Source: Aurantiochytrium sp. KH105 (taxonomy: Eukaryota > Sar > Bigyra > Thraustochytrida > Thraustochytriidae). From it: DNA of 64,000 nucleotides. A program made the translations under genes and the position numbers. This document shows positions 31,186 through 40,400 of the stretch, piece after piece. The DNA lies in the NCBI GenBank assembly GCA_003116975.1, contig BGKB01000162.1, forward strand, positions 82,500 through 146,499, given 5' to 3'. The notes below the pieces were generated by a model. The model had not been told where the DNA came from. It saw only the letters and a list, made by a program, of their open reading frames with translations, and searched no databases. Within the stretch, counting starts at the first letter, position 1. The number at the start of each line of letters is the position of its first letter.

Positions 31186-32010
31186 ATGGTCAAGTACGAA
31201 ACCATCATTGTGGAGCGCGATGCGCGCGGATGGGATGTGGTGACACTGAACCGTCCAGAAAGGCTCAACGCGGCCAATCCTAAGCTCATGTCCGAGCTGC
31301 TGGCGTACCTGAGCGACCTCGAGACCGACGAGCTCGTGACGCACGAGCGCGACGGACCCAAGCCACGTGCCATTCTGCTCAAGGCCAGCGGCCGGGCCTT
31401 TTGCGCAGGACTTGATCTCGTAGACGGCGAAACCCTGGGTGGCGAGCCTCCCCATGGAACCTACTTTTTCAACGCGCAGCGCAAATTCTCGCAAATTATT
31501 CTCGTCATGCGCAGAATCAAGCAGCCTATTGTGGCGCTTTTGCAGGGCCCCGCCGCCGGCTTTGGCCTCGCGCTTGCGCTGGCCGCCGACGTGCGCATCA
31601 TCCAAAAGAACTTCAAGTGCAACGTCGCCATGGCCAAGATTGGCTTCACGGGCGGCGACCTCGGAATCTCGTACTTTTTGCCTCGCATCGTGGGACCCAC
31701 CGTGGCTGGAGAGATGATGATGACGGGCCGCTTCCTCGAGGCCGACCGCGCCTATCAGCTCGGCTTCGCGTCGTCGATCCACGACACCTACGATGAAGTG
31801 CTCAAGGCCGGAGAGGCTCTTGTCAGTGACATGATCGAGACCATGGCCCCCATGCCGCTCTTCCTGACCAAGGAGGCCCTCAACCTCTCCCTCGCGGCCC
31901 CGAGTCTGCACAGCCAGATTGCGCTTGAGGACCGCCAGCAGCTCATGGCCCTCAAGGACCCGGCGTTTGCTGTTTACGTGAAAAAGGGCTTCAAGAAGAG
32001 CAAGATCTGA
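31186..32010 (+). CDS. Enoyl-CoA hydratase/isomerase family protein, paralogue 2
   Basis: 274 residues from the ATG at 31186 (GAAGATGG). Very similar to paralogue 1 throughout. GRAFCAGLDL and GPAAGFGLALALAADVRI form the CoA and oxyanion site; the C-terminal catalytic loop reads AKIGFTGGDLGISYFLPR, keeping the Asp but not the hydratase Glu residues. It ends FKKSKI like paralogue 1. The frame is open upstream but lacks a comparable start. Confidence 0.88.
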   Translation: MVKYETIIVERDARGWDVVTLNRPERLNAANPKLMSELLAYLSDLETDELVTHERDGPKPRAILLKASGRAFCAGLDLVDGETLGGEPPHGTYFFNAQRKFSQIILVMRRIKQPIVALLQGPAAGFGLALALAADVRIIQKNFKCNVAMAKIGFTGGDLGISYFLPRIVGPTVAGEMMMTGRFLEADRAYQLGFASSIHDTYDEVLKAGEALVSDMIETMAPMPLFLTKEALNLSLAAPSLHSQIALEDRQQLMALKDPAFAVYVKKGFKKSKI

Positions 32011-32959
32011 TCTCTATGCTTGCGTAATCTTACCCGTCCTACACCTTCCGGTTTCCATGGAAAGGCTGCCCGTGCTGCCCGCAGCCTAGATTGAGGGAGC
32101 ACTAGTCCTTACACATGCGCTCGACGAGACGTCGGGGTGGTGGTGGTAGTAGTATACCGCATTCAAAAGAGAACTTCAACCTTGCTCACTCTCGCCACAC
32201 GTTGATGGCCATCCTCGCAAGTCACTTGCGAAAGTCGAAAGCGAGATCGTCCTGGCTTTGGAATGACCTGCCAGGTCCTCGCAGGGTGTGAGCAAAGATT
32301 TCACCCATCCCGCACCGAGTCCTGGGTGGGGACAACTTGAGTTGTGCACGGGTAAACTTGTTTCACCGAGATTTGTGAGTCACTATCGTCCCATGAAGGG
32401 GGGAAAACGCCATTCGCAGTCGCCACTTTATACAAAGGAGAACTGGATGGATTGCCTCCGTGATGATCGACCCATGTTTTCACTCTAGGAACCCAGGCCT
32501 AGGGCGGCGAAGGCCCAGGCCCACGGGAGCCAAGTCCTAGTTCGGAGAAACTTGTTTTTCCGCGTGCATGCGCAATGTCCTGTCAGCGTCCCAGAACTCC
32601 AACGCAGAACAGTTGGAAACGGATGCAGGCAACTTGAGTTGGATGGTGGGCACACGAAAATTCAATACCAGGCAGTGATGACGTCAAAGGCCAAAGAATG
32701 AAAAGGGCCCGGTGCGCAGGCCCCCACGCCTGGGTGTTCAAGCTCAGGCTTGGAGGACGCAGAAGCGGGGCGCAAACCACGCGTCGAGGTCCGTCCAAGC
32801 TCAGGCTTTAACGCCAGCGTAGACCGTCGAGGACGCACGGAGTAGCCGCCAAGAAGCCAGCCTCCAGCAGTCCCGGAATCCAAGGTGCGCCCAGAGCAAG
32901 CCCAGCGCAAAGCACGAGAATCGACCATCGCGGGATTTGAATACAGGGAACTCGAGAAG
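32011..32959. other. Spacer between hydratase paralogues 2 and 3
   Basis: 950 bp. No gene is seen. A 13-bp direct repeat (CAAGCTCAGGCTT) occurs at 32739 and 32796, about 150-220 bp before the next start codon. Confidence 0.5.
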
Positions 32960-33790
32960 ATGGCCGAGTACGAGACCATCACCGTGGAGCGCGATGAGCG
33001 CGGATGGGACGTCGTGACTCTGAACCGCCCGGATAAGCTTAATGCGGCCAACGGCAAGATGATGTCGGAGCTTCTGGCGTACCTGAGCAACCTCGAGACC
33101 GAAGAGCTCGTGACGCACGAGACCGACGGGCCCAAGCCTCGCGCCATTCTGCTCAAGGCCAGCGGCCGGGCCTTTTGCGCAGGACTCGATCTCATGGACA
33201 TGAGCGCTGCCTTGATGGGGGACGAGCCTCCCCATGGCACGCACTTTTACAACGCGCAGCGCAAATTTTCGCAAATCATTCTGGTCATGCGCAGAATCAA
33301 GCAGCCTATTGTGGCGCTTTTGCAGGGTTCCGCAGCCGGCTTTGGCCTCGCGCTTGCGCTGGCCGCCGACGTTCGGCTGGTGCAAACGAACTTCAAGTGC
33401 AATGTCGCCATGGCCAAGATTGGTCTCACGGGAGGCGATCTCGGAATCTCGTACTTTTTGCCTCGCATCGTGGGGCCCACCGTGGCGAGTGAGATGATGA
33501 TGACGGGCCGCTTCCTCAAGGCAGATCGCGCCTACCAGCTCGGCTTTGCGTCGTCGGTGCACGAAACCTACGAGGAATTGGTCAAGGCCGGAGAGTCTCT
33601 GGTCTCGGACATGATCGAGACCATGGCCCCCATGCCGCTCTTTATGACCAAGGAGGCCCTCAACCTCTCCCTCGCGGCCCCGAGTCTGCACAGCCAGATT
33701 GCGCTTGAGGATCGCCAGCAGCTCATGTCGCTCAAGGACCCGGCCTTCCCCATCTACGTGCAGAAGGGCTTCATGAAGAGCAAGATGTAG
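32960..33790 (+). CDS. Enoyl-CoA hydratase/isomerase family protein, paralogue 3
   Basis: 276 residues from the ATG at 32960 (GAAGATGG). Closest to paralogue 2; a small insertion (MDMSAALMGDE) follows the GRAFCAGLDL loop, and the second oxyanion segment is GSAAGFGLALALAADVRL. The loop AKIGLTGGDLGISYFLPR again keeps the Asp and lacks the hydratase Glu pair. It ends MKSKM. Its stretches identical at nucleotide level with paralogue 2 point to recent duplication or gene conversion. Confidence 0.88.
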   Translation: MAEYETITVERDERGWDVVTLNRPDKLNAANGKMMSELLAYLSNLETEELVTHETDGPKPRAILLKASGRAFCAGLDLMDMSAALMGDEPPHGTHFYNAQRKFSQIILVMRRIKQPIVALLQGSAAGFGLALALAADVRLVQTNFKCNVAMAKIGLTGGDLGISYFLPRIVGPTVASEMMMTGRFLKADRAYQLGFASSVHETYEELVKAGESLVSDMIETMAPMPLFMTKEALNLSLAAPSLHSQIALEDRQQLMSLKDPAFPIYVQKGFMKSKM

Positions 33791-34221
33791 GTCGGCAAAC
33801 CCCTGCAAAAGCGCAAGCCACAAGCTTGAGCAGCAATTCCTGGAGCGAATGCGCAGTGACCATCGTACGTAGGCCAAACCACTACTCACCGGTAATCATC
33901 ATGATGATGGTAGCCAAATAACAATGTCGAAAATTCTTTCTTTTTATTGCAAGCATAGTACTGTGATCTTGAGACTTGTTTCTGTTGAGTGGGCGTTTGT
34001 TTTTGCTTCGCAAATGCTTTGGAATAGCTCCACAAGAGCCCCGTCGTGTCGTTGCATCTCAACTCATCTCAGCTCATCGCATCTCCCTGGCTCGTCATGA
34101 TTGCCCTTTTTGATTTTCGATGCGCACAAATTAGAAAAGGCCGCGCCGCGTATCGCGCGTCGTCAGAAAGAGCAATAACCAAACCATCGCTGCGCAGAAG
34201 AGCCATCGATCGAATCGAAGA
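33791..34221. other. Spacer, 3' of hydratase array
   Basis: 431 bp, AT-richer than the flanking genes (33900-34030). Likely contains the 3' end of paralogue 3 and the promoter of the CX9C gene. No gene is seen. Confidence 0.5.
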
Positions 34222-34635
34222 ATGTCGTGCCCCGTGGTAGGCGAGGTGGACCCGGCGTTGAACCCGGATGCCAAAGTGAGCAGCTTTGTGAGCGCAGGCA
34301 AGGTTGCGCAGGCGGAGGCGCTCCTGCGCGGAGTGGACAGCATTTTGCCGACATGCGAAGGACCTGCGAGAAACCTGCGCGAGTGCCAGCGCAAGAGCGC
34401 CGAGACGGGAAGCGGGGACTGCTCGCGGCAGGCCGAGTGCTACCTGGGCTGTGATCGTATGGTTAACCAGCGTACAAAGCTCGTTTTTGGGGCGTGCGGC
34501 GATAAACTCGAGGGCCACGTCCCATCGCCCCACGCGCGCTTCTTTCAATGCCTCAAGAGCGAGTCAGAGGAGGCGTGTCTTGGCGCGCTCGAAGCTTTTG
34601 TTGCCTGCGGTCGCAAAGCCATCGAAACCAAGTAG
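34222..34635 (+). CDS. Small triple-CX9C (CHCH-type) protein
   Basis: 137 residues. Cysteines at 45/55, 67/77 and 119/129 each form a CX9C pair, with extra Cys at 3, 73, 92 and 110. Twin CX9C proteins fold in the mitochondrial intermembrane space through the Mia40 disulfide relay and often serve cytochrome-oxidase assembly or cristae organisation. Like them it lacks a cleavable presequence and is small. Three spaced pairs in one chain is not the standard two-pair layout, so the family is uncertain. The ATG at 34222 is the first in frame. Confidence 0.65.
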   Translation: MSCPVVGEVDPALNPDAKVSSFVSAGKVAQAEALLRGVDSILPTCEGPARNLRECQRKSAETGSGDCSRQAECYLGCDRMVNQRTKLVFGACGDKLEGHVPSPHARFFQCLKSESEEACLGALEAFVACGRKAIETK

Positions 34636-34746
34636 TACTAGGTGAATTCGCACTCTTGCGTTCCCCCCCCTCCAACATCCTGTCGAGACAAGAACGCGAT
34701 TCCTTTTTTCGGTCGAAAACGCTTCCAAAGTGATGTAGATCCTTGG

Positions 34747-36432
34747 TTAGCTTTCAGTCCTGCCACGCTCACGGTTGGCCTCGCGCTGTAGGGCCAAATG
34801 GGCCAGCTGCTCGTACGAGACGAGGCGGACATGCTCTGGAAGTTGCGCCGCAAGGGTGAAAATGTCCTCAATTGCCGTAGTTTGAATCGTATACATATAT
34901 TGAATGCTGCCGCGTGAGAGCCGCCCTAGAAGCTGCGCGCAAAGCGCAGGTGGAAGGCTTAAACCTCCGGACGGATTTCCTGGAGCCCAGTTGAAGGCTG
35001 GCTTGAAGAGGACCACTGGTGTCTGTCCATGGACTCTGCTCGAATTGTCATTGCTAGAGAGAACACGGTATGTTTCGCCACGAAGCGCCATATCGGGCAA
35101 GGGGATTGGCCAGGGAACGTCGTTGAGGAAAAAGGAGCGAATCGAGTGAGATAAATGCGTGTACTGGGTAAAGTACGTCTCAAAGGCAGGCTTCCAGCGA
35201 TAAAACCATTCCCAGTGCACGCTTCCTGAAGTGTTCATGAGTCTTGCATCGGCAGTCATTTGTTGCACGAAGACGTGCTGATCTGCAGCAGAGAACATTC
35301 CAGGGTACGCGTACAGTGTGCCGGATGGGGGGAAAATAAACCAGTCATTTCCGCTGCGCTCACCCGCTGACATATACCAGCGCAAGAGATCGGGTGCAAG
35401 ACGAAGTAAATTTGGAGAAAGCGTCCACGTCAGAGGGAAGCAGGTCTCGCGCGCTGCAGCACACCTTGCTTCGCGCGTCCGCATATGCTCTCGTGCAAAT
35501 CCTTGCACAAAGTCCAAGTTGTCCATGTCGCCATACACGATCGCAACGTAGACGAGCTCTGGGTCGTAGCGAACCATATCGCTTTGCTTTTGGCGAAGCG
35601 GCTCCGAGATGCCGGGCCGTTCATTCCAAAACGCCAAGTTATGCGTTTGCTGCGAAGCGATCTGCCCAAGCGACGCGAGACACCCCGTTTCCGCCTCAAA
35701 CGTGTACCCGCCAAGGATCTTCACCTGCGTGTTGTATCCGTAAACGCGGATGGGCCGTCGCCACGGGGCCTTGTCGACGACACGGTGCAAATAAGCGTGC
35801 TCGTAAGTGAGTGGCACGCACTCGAACGCCAAGTCTGTCACAAAAATTCGCTCCTTGACGATAAAATCAACGAGCTCTCCACGTAAAAGGAGTGTGCTCT
35901 TTTGCACAGCCAAAGAAGTTGTTTGTCCCACGATCGCTTCCGCTTCAAAGAGCGCGCGTTCCTTTGACCACGCTCGGGTGTCCACTTTGACTGTAATATT
36001 GCTTTGGGCCAGATCGCGAGGGAGCTGCTCAAGAGGTACAGCGCTGAGAACACCGGCCAAGGTCACGGCCGTAGCGAGTGTATTTTTCGCCTCGGCGGCC
36101 GCATACAACACAACGCCGAAGCGCTGCACAGCGTCGCGTACGAAGGTTTCTGCATCCACCCTTTGCGTTGGCGTGGTTCTTGGTTCACCTATCTCTTGTG
36201 TGCTCGCATGGATCTCATCCCACCAAAAGGCGTCGTCCTCCGTCATGATGACATAGGCGCTCTCGGCTCGCTGGCGATTGTGTAGCCCTGACGCGGCCTG
36301 CGCTGCCAGACGAATCTCGTCGCACGCGCCGCGAACGTCGACGACGCTTGTGTTTGTGCCGCGAGTCTTCGCGAGCGCAAGCGCCTGGACGCAGAGCGCC
36401 AGCAACCATTGCGACCGAGCAAACGTGACCAT
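34747..36432 (-). CDS. Secreted GxGYxYP-like protein
   Basis: 561 residues from the ATG at 36432; upstream only a TTG extends the frame. The N-terminus MVTFARSQWLLALCVQALALA is a clear signal peptide. The middle resembles GxGYxYP putative glycoside-hydrolase-like proteins: WTLSPNLLRLAPDLLRWYMS, then GNDWFIFPPSGTLYAYPG, where the signature Gly-x-Gly-Tyr-x-Tyr-Pro appears as GTLYAYP (second Gly replaced by Leu). VYVAIVYGDMDNLDFV precedes it, as in the family. Asn-x-Ser/Thr sites (NTS, NIT, NTS, NSS) fit ER passage. The family's biochemical role is poorly known. Upstream, (GCC)n at 36480-36509 lies in the likely 5' leader. Confidence 0.65.
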   Translation of the reverse strand: MVTFARSQWLLALCVQALALAKTRGTNTSVVDVRGACDEIRLAAQAASGLHNRQRAESAYVIMTEDDAFWWDEIHASTQEIGEPRTTPTQRVDAETFVRDAVQRFGVVLYAAAEAKNTLATAVTLAGVLSAVPLEQLPRDLAQSNITVKVDTRAWSKERALFEAEAIVGQTTSLAVQKSTLLLRGELVDFIVKERIFVTDLAFECVPLTYEHAYLHRVVDKAPWRRPIRVYGYNTQVKILGGYTFEAETGCLASLGQIASQQTHNLAFWNERPGISEPLRQKQSDMVRYDPELVYVAIVYGDMDNLDFVQGFAREHMRTREARCAAARETCFPLTWTLSPNLLRLAPDLLRWYMSAGERSGNDWFIFPPSGTLYAYPGMFSAADQHVFVQQMTADARLMNTSGSVHWEWFYRWKPAFETYFTQYTHLSHSIRSFFLNDVPWPIPLPDMALRGETYRVLSSNDNSSRVHGQTPVVLFKPAFNWAPGNPSGGLSLPPALCAQLLGRLSRGSIQYMYTIQTTAIEDIFTLAAQLPEHVRLVSYEQLAHLALQREANRERGRTES

Positions 36433-37033
36433 GAGCGATCGTTGCGAGGAAAAGCTGGGCGGGGCCGACAAAGGGTGCAGCCGCCGCCGCCGCCGCCGCC
36501 GCCGCCGCAGTAATTCACAGTGACGCGAGCTATCGTTAAGCTCGTCGAAGTCTCGTCTGCTGGTGCAACAAGATGCTCGAGATCATGCGATCACGCTGAA
36601 AAGGAAAGGAAAGGAAGGAAAAGGAAAGAAATATCTGCGGAACGCGAAATCATCAAGAAGACTTCAGGTTGGTGTTCGTGTCATGTCAAGTCCCACTCAC
36701 TTACCCATTTCCCCACTCGCTGTCAGCAGTAGAGCACCTCGAACGTTTCCAAAACAGCAATTCTGGCAAAGCGTGCGTGTTCTGCACTAGCAGGTCGACT
36801 CGACTGTGAATGCAATGAGAGCGGGGTCCCGCGTTGATCCAAAAGTTCTAATGCGGAACTCACATTTGCCGCGCTCTTCTCCCGCTCTCACGCCCCCAAG
36901 ACCTCAAGCAAACCCGAAAAGACTCGGAGACCGCGGGAGGCTCGCGCCGCAGCGCGTGCGCGAGGGCGGGGAGTGGAGCGCGGGGCCCAGGTCGAGGAGC
37001 GCGGCCGACACAGCCAGCCAGCCAGCCTGCCAG

Positions 37034-37067
<34 letters not shown>

Positions 37068-37450
37068 TGCCTGCCTGGCAGACAGACAGACGGCCAGCTG
37101 CTCCGAGGCGAGGGGATTGGTCGGCGGCATTGCGAGGCGAGTTGCGGTTCAAATCCGCGGCGACAACCTTGGACGCGCGGTCGTTCGTTCGTGGGCAGAA
37201 GCCACTGTCCGCAGGTGGTCGCTAGCGAACGTCCTCTGCGCTCTGCCCACTCTCCCTCCCGCGCAGGTTGTTGTGGCGTGGTGCCCTCCGTGCGAGGTCT
37301 TGCGTCTGCAAATCCGCGGCTGCGCAGCGGCGACGGCAACGCCGGCAGCGACGGCGACAGCGACAGCGACAGCGACAACGACAACGACAACGACAACGAC
37401 CGAAGCGCGCATCGTCACCTGTGTGCAAGACAGCACGCCAGAGGACCACC
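36433..37450. other. Divergent spacer, GxGYxYP-like / SHPRH-like
   Basis: 1.0 kb of simple-sequence DNA: GCC repeats at 36480-36509, GCCT repeats around 37023-37070, and GCGACA/AACGAC repeats at about 37350-37400 just upstream of the SHPRH-like start. It serves both 5' ends. No gene is seen. Confidence 0.55.
37023..37070. repeat. (GCCT)n/(GCCA)n microsatellite
   Basis: Runs of GCCA then GCCT units with few interruptions, about 400 bp upstream of the SHPRH-like start codon. Confidence 0.85.
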
Positions 37451-40400
37451 ATGGATAACGCGCCACCCCGGCGTCGGTCGACACGGCAGTCTGCGGCGCG
37501 TTGCGCGGCCAAGGAGAAGGAGACAGCCGCAAAGGAGGCCAAAGCCAAGGCTGAAGCTGCCCCGAAAGGTAAGGCCAAGAAGACCCCGCGCAACAAGGCT
37601 GGCGGCAATGCGGCGGGAGCGAGCGCCAATGTTAAACAAGAAGACGAGTATGATGTTTGGCATACGCGCTACACCGTGTCTTACGACAAGATTGGCTCCA
37701 AAGTCCCCGAAACGATCTCGTTTTTCACGGGTAAACCCGCACAGCTGCCCCAGGATTGGGCCCAAGGTTGCGGTGGCGACCGCGCCGCGCAATACAGCCA
37801 CATCTGCTCGCAGGGGCTCCGTGGCTATGATCCAGCCAAGAGCCTGGCCAAGAACGAGCTGCGCACGTACTTTGACGCTTTTCGACGCGTTGGCTACATT
37901 GACATGCGCCTCAAGGGCCGCGACTCGTTCGTTAGAAATTGGCTCATGTACACGCCATCCGGACCGCACAAGTCGTACACTTTGGCGACCATGACCGGAA
38001 ACAAGGAAACTCCCAAGGCCATTCTGCAGCGTCTCTTGTGGCGACATGATACCGGCGAGCCCGCAGCTGTGGAGTCGCCCATTTCCATGGCCAAGCTGCG
38101 AAAGGCCGTTTATGGTGGCAAAGTACAGGTGAAGCACGAAGCGCATGATGGGACGGAGTATAGTCCGGAGGAGCTGCTTCAATGGATCGATATGGTGACG
38201 ACATACCAGCATCCACGTGTCTCGCCATGGAGAACGCCCTTTGTGCGCTGCGTTTCGCAGATTGAGCAGCGTAGCAAGACAGAGGTGCGCGCGCGTTTTC
38301 ATCTTTACGTGAATCGTCTTTTGTTTTACATGATTGCAGACGAGGGTCTGCGCGTGCTTTTCCGCATCCTTCGTCCATCTGGAGGCATCGTTGCGCCCCT
38401 TTCCAAGCAATGGACCGGCGAGCCTGTCTTTCGCAAATCCTTGGACGGCGCTTCGACTCGTCAAGGCGACCAATTCACGGTCACTTCGCTCCTCGGGAGT
38501 CACGAGAGTGTGGGATACGCGCAGTACAAAGCATCACCGCCTGGTCTTGCGCTCGAAATGCGCGACTACCAGCTGCAAACGCTGCAGTGGATGGTTGACC
38601 AGGAACGCCTCCCGCGTGGTCTCAATGGATGTTTCTGGGAGGAGCGTGCGTGGACGCCAACTCTTCAAGAGGAAGCCGAGGAAGCCGTAACGACAGGAAG
38701 GAAAGCATCATCGCGGCAAAAAGGGACCAAGATCGAGGCCAAGGCCGAAACGGAGTCGACCGAGTCCAACATGGAGGAAAGCTTTTATTTTTCGAGCGAG
38801 CTCGGCGAGCTGAGACTGCAAAAGCCTCCTCTTGTGCGTGGTGGGCTCGTATGTGAAGAAATGGGACTTGGCAAGACGCTCGAGTTTATTGCTCTTATTC
38901 TTCACGATCGCGTCTCCCCAGAGGTAGATTATGCTCCACGCGAGGATCTTTATGCGTCTCAAGCCTCTCTCTTTGTGGTCCCAGACGCGCTTCTCCCTCA
39001 ATGGGCGGAGGAATTAGAAAAATGTCTCGAGAAGCCGCGTGGCCTCCGGATTGCCACGCTCGAGAGTCGTACGGAGCAGTACAGGGAATACGCCACTTTG
39101 CGACGTCACATGGGCCCGTCGAGCGCAGCCGCGTCCGAACCGCCGCTACCTGGTGCTTCTACTTCCTCTTCCTCTTCCTCCTCCTCCTCCTCCTCCTCAT
39201 CTTCTTCTTCTTCTTCTACTTCTTCATCATCATCGTCATCATCTTCTTCATCGTCGGCTGTGTCACAAAATATAACAGATGCACCGCCAGCCCCTGATGA
39301 TGTCGCCGAGGATATCATTTTTTCGAATGTAATGACGCGACGCCGAGGCCCCGATACCGAAAAGGCGGCCCAAGATCTCGCGGCGTGCGACATTGTCCTT
39401 GCCACCTATCGCAGTGTACAGCAGTGTAGCTTGCTGATCAATATGGTGCATTGGCGTCGTGTGTGTCTGGATGAAATGCAAGAGATTCGTAGTTCGACCA
39501 CGGTGCTTGCCTCCAAGTGTCGCAGCATCACGGCGCGAGCGCGCTGGATGATTTCGGGTACGCCCGTGTACACCGGCATTGATGACATTCACGGGGAGCT
39601 TAATTTTTTGGGCGTCATTCCCTTTTGTTTGCCGGACAACTCGGACGGCTTTTGGGGTCGATGCGTCAAAACTCCTTACGAGGCTCGCGACGAGAAAAGC
39701 CTCTCCCGTCTCGGCCTTTTGCTCAGCCATATCATGATGCGCCACTCCAAGAAGCAAACCTACATTGCAAACCCATCCAAGACGATCCTGGAGCTTCCTG
39801 TGGCGACCATGCGTTTCGTTGGCGTTCCGCTGGCGTCTCCCGAACGAGCTTTGTACCGATACATTGAGGTTCTCGTGAACCGCGCCGTGGGGCTCATGGA
39901 AGTTCGCAACCAGCGCCGCAGCATGCGGAACGCGCAAAGTCGTCCATGGGCGGTGGGCGCTGAGCTCTTGCGAACGTTTGCGTCGTCCCCGCAACTCGTC
40001 AGCGGCGGCAACGGAGCACCACAACAGTTGTCCAACCTCAATACCTTTGTGCGCGACCTGCTTCAGACGCTCCGCGCGCGGGACGTGCTGAGGAATCGTG
40101 AGGAGTCTCGGGTGATTTCGGACATCTTCTCTGGCTTCCCGGCGCTTCCTGGAGACGAGCTGCGGGACCTTTTGCTTTCGGCTGAAGCCGCTGTGGCGAG
40201 CAAGAGCTCGTCATCGCGGGGTGGTCGTGGTGGTGCTAGTGGTGCTAGTGCCATGGTGAGCAGCTTGAATCGCCAACAGTATGCCGCAACGGCGGGCGCT
40301 GGCGCCGGCGCCGCTGCTGGCGCTGTGCGAGAACATATTCTCGAACGCCTCAACGAGACCAAGGACAAGCTCGAAACTGCTATTCGCGGAAGCAGCGAGG

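Noticed and set aside
37146..37156. B-box-like GGTTCAAATCC with a short stem, suggesting a tRNA
   Set aside because: No A-box or 5' acceptor strand able to pair is found upstream; the region is a microsatellite.
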